Part shown: piece after piece, positions 43,690 to 54,751 of the stretch | How positions within the stretch are numbered: the first letter of the stretch is position 1 | Layout of the letters: each line of letters starts with the position of its first letter | Source: Monoplex corrugatus | Lineage: Eukaryota > Mollusca > Gastropoda > Littorinimorpha > Ranellidae | NCBI GenBank assembly: GCA_030674185.1 | Contig: JAPXFY010000022.1 | Location: forward strand, 37,499,040-37,563,039 | Direction of reading: 5' to 3' | DNA length: 64,000 nt | Program-made: the position numbers and the translations under genes | The notes under the pieces: generated by a model | What the model saw: only the letters and a program-made list of their open reading frames with translations | Told to the model about the DNA's origin: nothing | Databases searched by the model: none

Positions 43690-44560
43690 ACGTCGTATCA
43701 ATCCACTCAATAAACTAGTAAACTGTAACACATACACAACAAACGCAAGTACGTATATATCCGCCATTTTCGTCTGTTCAACGAAACGTCTGCAGTCATC
43801 TATTTTTTCCCTAAGTTTTATGTATTTACTATTTGTTATTTCTTCTTTGTTGTCTTTTGCATGTGCATGACAAAAGGTCTTAGTTTTGACCAAAAGTTTG
43901 TGCTTGTCTTGTTTCATTGTATTACTACGCGCCCTGATTTTTGTTTTGTGTTCCTGGACGCTGGCCTATGTAACATAGACATTTCGCTGTTCGACTTTGA
44001 CTGAGACTTGTGTTAAGAGATAAAACTGGACCTACCAGTACTTTGCAAACGTGTTTGAAACAGTCGAATGTTTGCAGATCTAGCCTCACTCAGCCATTGG
44101 GTGTCGCCATCGCTTCTAGTTCTACACTGCCCCGGAAAACCTTTCAAATGGCGGAGGAAGAAAATGACGGTCGGCCTACGTTGCAGTTTAAAATTACGAC
44201 ATTGACGATACCCAGAACAAAAAAATAGATAAAAAGTGCACTCTGGACCAGAAACGTAAACTGAACTGTCCAAAATGAAAGCGTTTGACAATGGTCGACG
44301 TAGGTAAGGACTATGTTTGTAGCACAGGAAATTCGAGACAGCTTCAAACTTGTGAGGGAAAGACACGTCGGAAAAACTGACGAAAATCACGTGAAAACCG
44401 TGCTTGACTGCGGAGACTTGAAACGACATCCGGTTGGAGGGAAAAACAAAACAAAACACACACACACACGCACATACACACAAAGTTCTAGCCTTTCCCT
44501 TTGAGAAATTAAAAAAAGGTTTGCAGTTGATTCTTTAAGAAGAGGTAGGTGTGAAAACAA
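43690..44560. other. Mostly single-copy sequence with a possible short ORF
   Basis: No repeat partner in the window apart from a short CA tract (44456-44480). It holds the small ORF listed at 44148-44228 and a GTAAG at about 44303 that could serve as a splice donor. No known gene recognised. Confidence 0.35.
44148..44228 (+). CDS. Possible 26-codon ORF, function unknown
   Basis: An ATG in good context (TTTCAAATGGCGG) opens MAEEENDGRPTLQFKITTLT, then IPRTKK and stop. The upstream frame is also open to 44010. I do not recognise the peptide. It could be the 5' coding end of a split gene, a remnant, or chance. Only the start context and the surrounding non-repetitive DNA argue for it. Confidence 0.15.
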   Translation: MAEEENDGRPTLQFKITTLTIPRTKK

Positions 44561-44778
44561 AACAAAAACGCGCGCACGTGTGTGTGCATGTCTGTGTTTG
44601 TGTCAACACATGTGTGTATACAAGAGTGTGCGCCTGTCTGTGTGCAAGTTTGTCTCTGTGCATGTGTGTGTGTGTGTGTGCGAGCGTGCGCGCGCTAGGC
44701 AATGCATGCAATGTGGAGAAGTGGGGGATCTGCCAGCAATTAACTCCTCGAGTCTGGCCAAAACTCTTTGCACAGGCA

Positions 44779-46996
44779 AGGTCTTGAAATGGGAGGGGGA
44801 TAGTGGAAAGGTACCTATGGTCTTGAAATGGGAGGGGGATAGTGGAAAGGTACCTGTAGTCATGAAATGGGAGGGGGATAGTGGAAAGGTACATATGGTC
44901 TTGAAATGGGAGGGGGATAGTGGAAAGGTTCCTATGGTCTTGAAATGGGAGGGGGGTGGTGGAAAGGTACCTATGGTCTTGAAATGGGAGGGGGATAGTG
45001 GAAAGGTAGATATGGTCTTGAAATGGGAGGGGGATAGTGGAAATGTACCTATGGTCTTGAAATGGGAGGGGGATAGTGGAAAGGTACATATGGTCTTGAA
45101 ATGGGAGGGGGATAGTGGAAAGGTACCTATGGTCTTGAAATGGGAGGGGGATAGTGGAAAGGTACCTATGGTCTTGAAATGAGAGGGGGATAGTGGGAAG
45201 GTAGATATGGTCTTGAAATGAGAGGGGGGGGTGGAAAGGTACCTATGGTCTTGAAATGGGAGGGGGATAGTGGGAAGGTAGATATGGTCTTGAAATGAGA
45301 GGGGGATAGTGGAAAGGTACCTATGGTCTTGAAATGAGAGGGGGATAGTGGAAAGGTACCTATGGTCTTGAAATGGGAGGGGGATGGTGGAAAGGTACCT
45401 ATGGTCTTGAAATGGGAGGGGGATGGTGGAAAGGTACATATGGTCTTGAAATGGGAGGGGGATAGTGGGAAGGTACATATGGTCTTGAAATGGGAGGGGG
45501 ATAGTGGAAAGGTACCTATGGTCTTGAAATGGGAGGGGGATAGTGGAAAGGTACCTATGGTCTTGAAATGGGAGGGGGATAGTGGAAAGGTACCTATGGT
45601 CTTGAAATGGGAGGGGGATAGTGGAAAGGTACCTATGGTCTTGAAATGGGAGGGGGATGGTGGAAAGGTACATACGGTCTTGAAATGGGAGGGGGATGGT
45701 GGAAAGGTACCTATGGTCTTGAAATGAGAGGGGGATAGTGGAAAGGTACCTATGGTCATGAAATGAGAGGGGGATAGTGGAAAGGTACCTATGGTCTTGA
45801 AATGGGAGGGGGATAGTGGAAAGGTACCTATGGTCATGAAATGAGAGGGGGATAGTGGAAAGGTACCTATGGTCTTGAAATGGGAGGGGGATAGTGGAAA
45901 GGTACATATGGTCTTGAAATGGGAGGGGGATGGTGGAAAGGTACCTATGGTCTTGAAATGGGAGGGGGATAGTGGAAAGGTACCTATGGTCATGAAATGG
46001 GAGGGGGATGGTGGAAAGGTACCTATGGTCTTGAAACGGGAGGGGGATAGTGGAAAGGTACCTATGGTCTTGAAATGGGAGGGGATAGTGGAAAGGTACC
46101 TATGGTCTTGAAATGGGAGGGGGATAGTGGAAAGGTACCTATGGTCTTGAAATGGGAGGGGGATAGTGGAAAGGTACATATGGTCTTGAAATGGAGGGGG
46201 ATGGTGGAAAGGTACCTATGGTCTTGAAATGGGAGGGGGATAGTGGAAAGGTACCTATGGTCATGAAATGGGAGGGGGATGGTGGAAAGGTACCTATGGT
46301 CTTGAAACGGGAGGGGGATAGTGGAAAGGTACCTATGGTCTTGAAATGGGAGGGGATAGTGGAAAGGTACCTATGGTCTTGAAATGGGAGGGGGATAGTG
46401 GAAAGGTACCTATGGTCTTGAAATGGGAGGGGGATAGTGGAAAGGTACCTATGGTCTTGAAATGGGAGGGGGATAGTGGAAAGGTACCTATGGTCTTGAA
46501 ATGGGAGGGGGATAGTGGAAAGGTACCTATGGTCATGAAATGGGAGGGGGATAGTGGAAAGGTACCTATGGTCATGCAATGGGAGGGGGATAGTGGGAAG
46601 GTACATATGGTCTTGAAATGGGAGGGGGATGGTGGAAAGGTACCTATGGTCTTGAAATGGGAGGGGGATAGTGGAAAGGTACCTATGGTCATGAAATGGG
46701 AGGGGGATAGTGGGAAGGTACATATGGTCTTGAAATGGGAGGGGGATAGTGGAAAGGTACCTATGGTCTTGAAATGGGAGGGGGATAGTGGAAAGGTACC
46801 TATGGTCATGAAATGGGAGGGGGATGGTGGAAAGGTACCTATGGTCATGAAATGGGAGGGGGATAGTGGAAAGGTACATATGGTCATGAAATGAGAGGGG
46901 GATGGTGGAAAGGTACCTATGGTCTTGAAATGGGAGGGGGATAGTGGAAAGGTACCTATTATCTTGAAATGGGAGGGGGATAGTGGAAAAGTACAT
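44779..46996. repeat. 39-bp minisatellite, about 57 units
   Basis: The unit is CTTGAAATGGGAGGGGGATA followed by GTGGAAAGGTACCTATGGT, 39 bases. Because 39 is 13 codons, frames stay open on both strands (MVLKWEGDSGKVP repeated on plus, YLSTIPLPFQDHR on minus). Variants (CTTG/CATG, ATA/ATG, CCT/CAT) are interspersed. A block of seven units is duplicated with a 271-bp period (46037 and 46308 carry the same AAACGG variant). Confidence 0.97.
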
Positions 46997-47134
46997 GTAC
47001 TTATGAAACTCTAAGCTGACACAAACCAGATTGATGGAAACATTAAGATAGATAGTAAACGGGCCGGTTTGTGATATTGTGGGCTGGGACTGAACTCGGG
47101 ATATCAGATCTTTAGTCTTTGCCTCTATCAATAA

Positions 47135-47314
47135 CAACTATAATTATAATAATAATGATAATAACAATGATAATACTGATAATATCAATAATAACAATGA
47201 TAATAATAGTAGTAGTAGAAGTAGTAACAACAATAATGATAATAATGATAACAACAACAATAATAATGATACTGATAATAATAATAATGACAATAAAATA
47301 ATAATAATGATGAC
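47135..47314. repeat. AAT/GAT trinucleotide microsatellite
   Basis: Imperfect AAT, GAT and AAC triplets that form the 3' tail of the adjoining SINE. Confidence 0.92.
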
Positions 47315-47684
47315 ATTTATAAGGCGCCAAATCTTGATTCAGGAAGACAAGAAGGATAACTGGGCTTCAAGCGGAGGGACCTCGGAAATAAATCTACCTC
47401 TCCAATATTTCTATCCCAGGGCATCCATGAAAACACCCTGCTCTTCACTAGTTTCAACTGCCTTGGGATCTTTTAGGCCAAAAAGCACACGAGTACCGAC
47501 TCTATCTCTCTCTCTTCTTCCCCCCTCCCCCTTCCATCTGAAGGTCTAGCCAGACTTTCAATCGTTCAGTTCGGTTTTCTGGTCAAATTCAGAAGAAAAG
47601 TCGAGGCCTCAGCAGGAAGCGAACCATGGAACCTCGAGTTTACTTATTGGCAGGCGAACGTCTGAACCATTCTGCCACCTTCCT
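47315..47684 (-). mobile_element. tRNA-derived SINE with L2-like 3' tail
   Basis: On the minus strand a tRNA-like head has GGCAGAATGGTTCAGACG (A-box region, about 47660-47676) and GGTTCGCTTCC (B-box-like, 47615-47625). The 3' end reads GATTTGGCGCCTTATAAATG and then ATT-type repeats, matching the L2-like LINE end at 22850-22890 (GATTTTGCGCTATATAAATA, ATT repeats). Confidence 0.75.
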
Positions 47685-47699
47685 CCCCAAAATAATCAA

Positions 47700-48165
47700 C
47701 CTGCGTATGACGTCATTTAGATCGTGTGTTCTCATAAACACGTAATGGAAGTTAGTGTTAGATCGTAAGAACAAACAGTAAATAGTTTGATGATACGGCC
47801 ATGTTTGCGGAAGTCCAGGTTTTTACTCTTCAAAAAAAATAAAAAGCTTCAGGATGGCATAATTGTTATACTTTGGGTACCAAGTATGCTCATGGCAGTG
47901 GGATCAGTCACTGTTTCTTGAAAAGATTTTTCTACATCTGTGTAGATCTACAGACGAGAAAATAAATAGAGCTGACGATACATACTGAAAATCTGATGGA
48001 CTTTGAAACCAATACAAAAAAGATGATCAAGCCATTATAATCATCTCCAGTTTAATCTGAAAAAGAAATGTTGTGTACTCATCTTAGGACTTGTATACTC
48101 TTCAATCACATTTAAACAGACAGACATGAAATATTTCTGGTTTCGGTCTGTGGGTCTTCTGTACG
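47700..48165. other. Unassigned AT-rich sequence
   Basis: No repeat partner, motif or coding signal seen. Confidence 0.4.
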
Positions 48166-48169
48166 GGGT

Positions 48170-48186
48170 ACACACACACTCCCTCT

Positions 48187-48281
<95 letters not shown>

Positions 48282-48498
48282 TACACTCATACACACACAC
48301 GCGCGCGGGTGCGCACGCACACACACACGCACATACAGACATACACACACACATACATACATACATACATACATACATACATACATACATACATACGTAC
48401 ATACATACATACATACACACATACATACACTGCCTCTCTCTCTCTGTCTCTGTTATTGTCTCTCTCTCTGTCTCTCTCTCTCACGCTCTGTCTCTTTG

Positions 48499-48584
<86 letters not shown>

Positions 48585-48700
48585 GTGTCTGTGTCTGTGT
48601 CTGTGTCTGTGTGTGGGTGTCTGTGTGTGTATCTGCGTGCGTATGTGTACGCGTGCGTGCGCCTGCGGGTACATGTCCACTCAAGCACACTGTGTTATTG
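48170..48700. repeat. Compound microsatellite (CT, CA, CATA, GT)
   Basis: CT run 48180-48240, CA 48240-48350, CATA about 48350-48428, CT 48432-48510, GT 48513-48585, then GTCT-type repeats. Confidence 0.97.
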
Positions 48701-49085
48701 TGTGTGTCTATAATTCAGTTTAGACCGACCAATGCTCTAATTCACATTCAGAACAGATGCAAACGAGATGTGTGCCACGTGAATGACATCAGCAATCAGG
48801 AAGGCCAATCAATCAAATAGCCGCCGGCTCCGTTTGAGAATTGATGCAGGTGCATGTCAGTGTCGAGCATGCGCGTTTAATTTAGAGTGCATGTATAAGG
48901 AAATCTGCAACCGTTAGTGCACGCGTGCCGTGCACACACGCGCGTGCACGCAGGCACTCACACACACACACACATTTACACACACGCACTTACGCACACA
49001 CACAGACACACTCAATGTTTGCCTGAGACGAAGCAGACTCGATTGCAACGTACCGCAAGGGCTTAATTTCTAGACTCTTCAGTTC
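48701..49085. other. Unassigned sequence with short CA tracts
   Basis: Unique-looking DNA with CA/CG-rich tract at about 48925-49010. Nothing else recognised. Confidence 0.4.
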
Positions 49086-49450
49086 TGTGCATGCGCGCGC
49101 GCGCACGCGCGTGTATGTGTGTGTGTATGTGTGTGTTTGTGTTTGTGTGTGTGTGTGTGTGTGTTTCTCTGTGTGTGTGTATGTGTTCGTTCGTTGCTTG
49201 ATTTAACGTCTTTTCACTATAAGTGATATTAGACGGATTTGTGTATGTGTGTGTGCGTGCGCGTGCGCTCATGCTAGTGTGCGTGTGTGTGTATCTGTAT
49301 GTGCGTATGTGTGAGTGTGTCTGTGCAAATGTGTGTGTGTCTATGTATGTGTGTGTGTGCGTGTGTGTGTGCGTGTGTGTGTATGTGTGCATATGTGTGT
49401 ATGTGTGCATATGTGTGTGTATGTGTGCATATGTGTGTGTGTGTGAGACA
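49086..49450. repeat. GT-rich microsatellites
   Basis: GT runs at 49110-49180 and 49240-49450, broken by TATG and GCGT units. Confidence 0.95.
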
Positions 49451-49524
49451 GAGACGTGTTCACTGCTTTTGTACTTTTAAAGACATACGTATTCCTCTTG
49501 TTCTTCTTCTGTACGCTAGAGTTA

Positions 49525-49910
49525 CAAATTATTATTATTATTATTATTATATTATTATTATTATGATTATTATTATTATCATCAGTATAATTATTATTAT
49601 CATCATCATCATCATCATTATTATTACTATTGTTATTATTATTATTATTATTGTTGTTGTTATTGTTGTCGTCGTCGTCGTCACATCATCATCATTATAT
49701 TATCATTGTCATTATCAACATAGTCATCATCATCATCATCATCATCATCATTACTACTACTACTACTAACTATGAATATTATTGTTTTTATTAACAATAG
49801 TTTTGTTATCATTATTACTCTCATGATTAATATAATAATGATTATCATTATCATCCTTGTGATTCTTTTTAGTCACATTTTTATCATTACTCAGTCAGTC
49901 ATAGAACAAA
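49525..49910. repeat. ATT/ATC trinucleotide microsatellite
   Basis: Imperfect ATT, ATC, GTT, GTC and ACT triplets. Confidence 0.95.
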
Positions 49911-50274
49911 CTTAACGTCGTCTGCTCAATACTTGTCTCAATTTGAGTCTATTTACAAGAGACATAACATATCGGTAATTTGTGGGACTTTTTTTTCCCA
50001 TCATAGCCAGTGTACCATCAAATGAAGCAGGTTTCCTACGGGTTTTCTCATAGACGTAATTTATCACCGAGTAATGGGAAGATCCCACCCTCCCATCCCC
50101 ACCCCCACCCCCACCCCCATCTCTCCCCATAGCAGTCTGGTCTTTTTAATAGTCCCATGTCGCGGTTGTCTTCAACAGAATTTATCTCAATACGCACTGG
50201 AAATATTTTTTAAATGCAGTTTAGATTTTGAAAGGCCGGTCATGTGCTTGGTGTTTGATTGTTGCCTTTCGATT

Positions 50275-50510
50275 AGACTTGGATTTTTTCCAGTTTTTAC
50301 GAGATCAATAGATTTTACCTGATTTGATTTTACGGCTGTTTTTTTTTTTTTGGTTGCATTTTAGACTTGCAAGGTTAACGTTGAGCATGGAATTCAACTG
50401 TTGTCTTTTATCTTAACTGGGTTGTCGTTTTTGACGTGGTGTTAACCCTGATATGGCTCTAGAAGTCGGCTGGGTTGTGAGCAACATGAACTTGAACTTG
50501 AAGTAGACTT
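50275..50510 (+). mobile_element. N-LINE solo 3' end, plus strand
   Basis: Reads the ORF2 end (RSIDFT), 3'UTR, the tail core and a GAACTT-type terminal repeat at 50493-50507. 5'-truncated near 50275. Confidence 0.82.
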
Positions 50511-50524
50511 GGAGTTCGTTTTAA

Positions 50525-50650
50525 TCCTTTAACTCCCGCACCCTACCCACTAAGTGTAAAAACTTAACCCTTTGGTTCGCTCACAGCTTCTTGCATGAAG
50601 CTGGTGGATAGGGTGAGGAATTCAAAGGGCTATGTTTTTGCTTTGCTAAC
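50525..50650. mobile_element. Diverged TTAACCCTTTGAC palindromic element
   Basis: AACTCCCGCACCCTACCCAC, AACTTAACCCTTTGG, AAGCTGGTGGATAGGGTGAG and TCAAAGGGCTA follow the order of 6335-6519. Confidence 0.65.
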
Positions 50651-50685
50651 GTGGTTGACAATAAAGGATGCTGGTGGACAGGGTC

Positions 50686-50860
50686 ATCATCATCATGTAC
50701 CCTGCCGCATGGCGTTGGCAATCATGGCCCTCCATATGCATCTATCCCTTGTCGCCGCAAGTACATCTACCACCTTCTCTGTCCTCAGCCACCCTGCAAG
50801 TCTGTCCAGTATTTTCTCCCTGGAGTCTACCTGGTGTTCTGTGATGGTCTCAGTGGTCGG
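50686..50860 (-). mobile_element. RTE-like LINE 3' fragment
   Basis: Same 3' end as 43040-43190 ([10 protein letters not shown] on the minus strand) with a CAT repeat tail at its left edge. Confidence 0.7.
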
Positions 50861-50974
50861 CTGGGCTATAAGAAACATGAGCCGGAATGAAATGGTTTCA
50901 CTGAGACAGAAACTCTGAGAGCCGAGTTCAGTTCCAGTTATCCTGCCAACCATCCGGCTAGCAGAAACAGCAAC

Positions 50975-51026
50975 GACAACCACACACACACACAGACACA
51001 CACACAGACACACACACACACACACA

Positions 51027-51080
<54 letters not shown>

Positions 51081-51160
51081 TACAGACACACACAGAGAGA
51101 CACACACACACAGATACAGACATAGACGGAGACAGACACACACACACACACACATACACA

Positions 51161-51214
<54 letters not shown>

Positions 51215-51420
51215 TAGACAGAAACACACACACACATACACATACAGATACACACACACATACACAGTGAGAGACAGACAGACAGATAGAGAGAGAGACA
51301 CACACGAAGACTAAAACCCTATCTCTCTCTCTCTCTTTCTCTGTATGTGTGTCTGTCTGTCTGTCTCTCTCTCTCTTTCTCACGCACACACACACACACA
51401 CATCACTACTCACTGTAATA
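50975..51420. repeat. CA-rich compound microsatellite
   Basis: CA, CAGA and CT blocks. Long Cys/Val frames on the minus strand come from the repeat. Confidence 0.97.
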
Positions 51421-51624
51421 CTCCTTACTAATCAACATGGTAGTACCAGAGAGCATGTCGTCTGCACGAGTTCACATCCTTACTTTTCATTCCAAGGTAA
51501 TTTGGAAATGTGTTAGGAGAAAAATCCCCACCATTTTCACTAGTATTCTTTACAAGTCTGAGTCAAAGGTGTCGACCACCGAGAATTCAGATTGCACAAG
51601 TTTTTGAAGTCATGACGACAAGGT
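51421..51624. other. Unassigned sequence
   Basis: Short unique-looking spacer. Confidence 0.35.
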
Positions 51625-52330
51625 CAAGGTCGCAACATCACCATCATCATCAAGTGTCCTGCCACATGGCGTTGGCAATCATGGCCCTCCATATACATCT
51701 ATCCCTTGTTGCCGGAAGCACATCTTCCACCCTCTCTGTCCTCAGCCACTCTGCAAGTCCGTCCAATTTGTTTTTCCTGAAAAGGAACTTCTTCTGAGCA
51801 GCAATGGAGTCCGTTCTTACATATGGCTCAATCTCTTGGACCCTAACAACGACATTGGAGATGAAGATTGATGGAGCATACACACAAATGCTGCGTGCAG
51901 CCCTGAACAAATCCTGGAGAGAACATCCAACTAACAAAGAGTTATATGGCAAGATCCCACCAATCAGTAAATCAATACGTCAACAAAGACTGCGCTTCGC
52001 GGGACACTGCTGGCGTAGCAAAGAAGAACTGGTGGGGGATGTTCTACTATGGAGACCCAGTCACGGCAAACAAAGACCAGGACGTCGAAAGAAGACCTTC
52101 ATCGACCAACTGATCGATGATACGGGCTGTCAGTATGATGAACTATCTACTGCAATGTCTGACAGAGAAGGATGGAAGAAACGTGTCATGAATAGCCGAG
52201 CAAGCTCGACATGATGATGATGATGGGTCTATCTGGTGCTCTCTTTCCCTCCAGCTTTCCTGTTGTGGCCAGGTGCTTTAATTTCCCTTTCCTCATGAAA
52301 TGGCCTATAAGTGTTGCCTGGGGTCGCAAA
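51625..52330 (-). mobile_element. RTE-like LINE 3' fragment split by another LINE
   Basis: 51625-51780 and 52226-52330 together match 43040-43270 in order and orientation. A plus-strand LINE end sits between them. Confidence 0.72.
51795..52228 (+). pseudogene. LINE ORF C-terminal fragment (third RTE-like type)
   Basis: A 136-codon frame from 51804 ends in TGA at 52214 and continues with an ATG/TGA repeat as its 3' tail. Motifs are LTYGSISWTL, SIRQQRLRFAGHCWRSKEEL, GRRKKTFIDQLIDDTGC and DREGWKKRVMN, which is the C-terminal region of a widespread invertebrate LINE. There are no RT catalytic motifs, so it is a 5'-truncated insertion. The frame itself has no stop, suggesting it is fairly young. 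The insertion lies within another LINE fragment near 51780. Confidence 0.75.
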
Positions 52331-52440
52331 GAGTGAAAAATGTCTTTCTTTCTTGTCTTCTATCTGCCGCTTCTGCCGTCAGGTTTTGTGGGGAGGCGGA
52401 GACAACGGTCAAGTGTGAGGTAGGGGCTGCCTGTGTGACT

Positions 52441-52590
52441 GTTCAGTTCAGTTCATATTGCATATAGCCCAGCCGAGTACTAGAACCATATCAGGGCTAA
52501 CACCACGTCAGAAGAAAAAAAAAAGACAAAAAAAAAAGACAGAACACATTAGGATAAAAGACAACAGTTAAAAACCATGCTCACCGAGCC
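52441..52590 (-). mobile_element. N-LINE solo tail
   Basis: Starts with CAGTT units; tail core at 52465-52503; then 3'UTR. Confidence 0.78.
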
Positions 52591-52595
52591 AGCGT

Positions 52596-53495
52596 CTGTT
52601 GTTTGTTATTTTTCTTTAACGACCAGCCGACTGCGTAGAGCCATATCAGGATTATAACCATGTCAAAACATACCCAATACTCCAATAGGAAGAAAAAATG
52701 AAAAGAAAATTAAGTACACATATCAATGCGTTCGCGCACATAATCTAATAAGATGCCTCTCGCGTTGACCACTCTGTCCAAGTTATCACACAGTAGATTT
52801 AAAGAATATATCTGAATACATTTATTTAAACACAACCAAGGACACTAAAACATACATAAAAACGGGCCTAAACTACCTAAAATTGCTATCGCATATCTCA
52901 CTTTCCTAGAGCCAAAAATTCACATAATACATGTACCCAATTATCAATCCTAAGAGAAAGTACATACGATTTTATCGAATGCATACAGGTTAATAGACCA
53001 GCAAGGCAGAAAATGCTAGGAAGAAATGACCAGAAAGGAAAGGAAAAAGGCAGAAACAAGGAGTAAAACAACAACAACAATAACAAAAACAATAACAACA
53101 ATAACAACAAAGGAAATAAGATGGAAGCAGGGAGAATTTTTAGATATCAACTAAGTAACATAACTCTTGAGAGTCACGGAGTTATCTCCCATGTAGAATT
53201 ATTTCTCAAACCCAACACAGTTTGCGCTACCCATTCAGCTGGCATAGACGCAGCCACAAGGCATACAGTGGTAAAAGGAATGTTCTGACCTTACCACTTT
53301 ATGCTTTGTGGCTGCGTCTATGCTAGCTGAATGGTAGCGCAAACTGTGTTGGGTTTGAGAAATTCTACATGGGAGATAACTCCGTGACTCTCAAGAACAA
53401 TAACAACAAAAAACCCAGGAATTTCTGGCACAGAAGTTTTAGAAGGTATGGGTACTATTTATACTGAAAAAGCTCCTGGTATCCCCACAGGGGGA
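52596..53495 (-). mobile_element. F2 element copy 11, split by a foldback element
   Basis: F2 tail core at 52620-52655; 5' end with ACTATTTATACTG and GGTATCCCCACAGGG near 53452-53492. An extra AAC repeat lies at 53066-53110. Confidence 0.8.
53160..53397. mobile_element. Near-complete hairpin foldback element
   Basis: The left arm (CTTGAGAGTCACGGAGTTAT, GTTTGCGCTACC, GACGCAGCCACAA) is matched by the complement on the right (TTGTGGCTGCGTC, GGTAGCGCAAAC, ATAACTCCGTGACTCTCAAG). The arms are about 105 bp with a loop of about 16 bases near 53280. It interrupts F2 copy 11. Confidence 0.88.
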
Positions 53496-53699
53496 ACAGG
53501 GGGTGGGAGGGGGGATCCAGCGTCTGCGAGGTCATCCTCTTGCCTCTGATAATAGGCTCTGTAAACTGGTTGGTGCCTAAAATAAGCAATTTTTTGAGGA
53601 CAGTCAGTGGACACCTTTTTGTCGGTACTTTCTGACAATATTTAAAATCTGTTTTCACTGCTGTGACTGTCTGTCACTGTCCTCGCTTCAAGTCAAATT

Positions 53700-54085
53700 G
53701 TATTTAATTTAACCAGTCGCTGTTGTGTAGTAATTAGTGCAATGGACTTCTGACTGGAAGTTTGTGGGTTCGAATCCTCATCAGTCCCTTAAAAAAAATC
53801 ATTGTGGAATTTTTCAGCTCTAACCAGGTCCTGCCCAGAGTTGAGCATGCTATGGGGTCATTAGGAAGACTGGGACCACACAGTCAAATCTCACCCACTT
53901 CATTGATGCGTCATTTAAGGTGTTGCTTAAATCTCCTGACCAACACCGTAGGTATTTGTATCTCTCGGGCCTGGTTGACGTTAGGAAAAATTATGATAAT
54001 AAACGTAGAGTACAGCCCTGTCACGTAGTCTTACTCCAAGACGGAATTCCATGGCATCATGATTATCATCCTCATTGTCATCATC
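53700..54085 (+). mobile_element. tRNA-derived SINE, copy 2
   Basis: The head reads CGCTGTTGTGTAGTAATTAG with the B box GGTTCGAATCC at 53767-53777, then the same body as 11640-12045 (CCAGAGTTGAG, GGACCACACAGT, CTCTCGGGCCTGG, GAGTACAGCCCTGTCAC) and ATGATTATCATCC. An A-run replaces the homopolymer block of copy 1. Confidence 0.8.
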
Positions 54086-54560
54086 GTCATTGCATTACAA
54101 AAACTGTACCAACTTCTGTGGCCATTGAAGTGGCGTAGAAAAAGGGACCCCCCCCCCCCCCAAAAAAAAAGACCCCAAAAATCCCCTGTTTCTTCACGGT
54201 CAGTGACATTGGTAAATACAATATTTCGATTTTCTGTCATAGTTTTTGCATAGAAAAACGACTGCCAGAATGGCTTAACCACTTTCTTTCCAGGTTTTCT
54301 TTTTTCAAAGGTCATCGATGACGGTGTTCATATGGCTCTGAGGTGTCGGCCGGGCTTAAAACACTTATACTACTACTACTACTACTACTGACAACAACAA
54401 TAACAACAACAATAATAGTAATGGCAACAACAATAAATCATCATCATCATCATCTACGTGGTCTTATTTCAAAGATAGCATTTATTCCTAAATGTTCAGA
54501 ATTCCCCACACCCCCCTCCCCCTTGTTTAAAAACAAAACAAAACAAAACAAACGATTTAT
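54086..54560. other. Mixed low-complexity DNA and a degenerate N-LINE tail
   Basis: Poly-C/poly-A at 54150-54172. Plus-strand ATATGGCTCTGAGGTGTCGG, then CCGGGCTTAAAAC at 54320-54360, is a worn tail core followed by ACT, AAC and ATC triplets. Confidence 0.55.
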
Positions 54561-54565
54561 CTCCC

Positions 54566-54751
54566 TTTGTAAGCTCGTATTTTGCCATACGTGAACGACG
54601 CTATAGCGAAGCAGACGACAAGCTGGCCAGACAAGAACTTGCAGGTCGCAGAAACAAACGGGCTGCCCGCGCAAGTCGTGATCGATGTTTACGGGAATGG
54701 CAGTCGTGCGACGACGAAACTGACAACATGTCGTCTGCGAAGTTCAGTTGA
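54566..54751 (+). CDS. Possible exon fragment with bZIP-like basic stretch
   Basis: In frame with 54590 the DNA reads RERRYSEADDKLARQEL, then AGRRNKRAARASRDRCLREW, and ends in TGA at 54749-54751. The segment RNKRAARASRDR fits the N-x-x-A-A-x-x-S-R spacing of bZIP basic regions. No leucine zipper follows and there is no upstream Met, so it would have to be an internal exon or a remnant. A similar Arg/Ala-rich spacing occurs in repeated N-terminal regions of some helitron-type proteins. The surrounding DNA is CpG-rich and not repeated in the window. Identity is unproven. Confidence 0.2.
   Translation, partial: FVSSYFAIRERRYSEADDKLARQELAGRRNKRAARASRDRCLREWQSCDDETDNMSSAKFS

Noticed and set aside
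44603..47137. Open frames of 182-434 residues over the 39-bp repeat
   Set aside because: The unit is a multiple of three, so frames stay open on both strands; no conserved start, no independent domain.
47112..47330. Ile-rich membrane-like frames
   Set aside because: Produced by ATT/AAT triplet repeats; same for 49287-49769.
53720..53790. tRNA gene
   Set aside because: A- and B-box-like sequences are present but the cloverleaf is not closed, and the same head is joined to a SINE body at 11640-12045.
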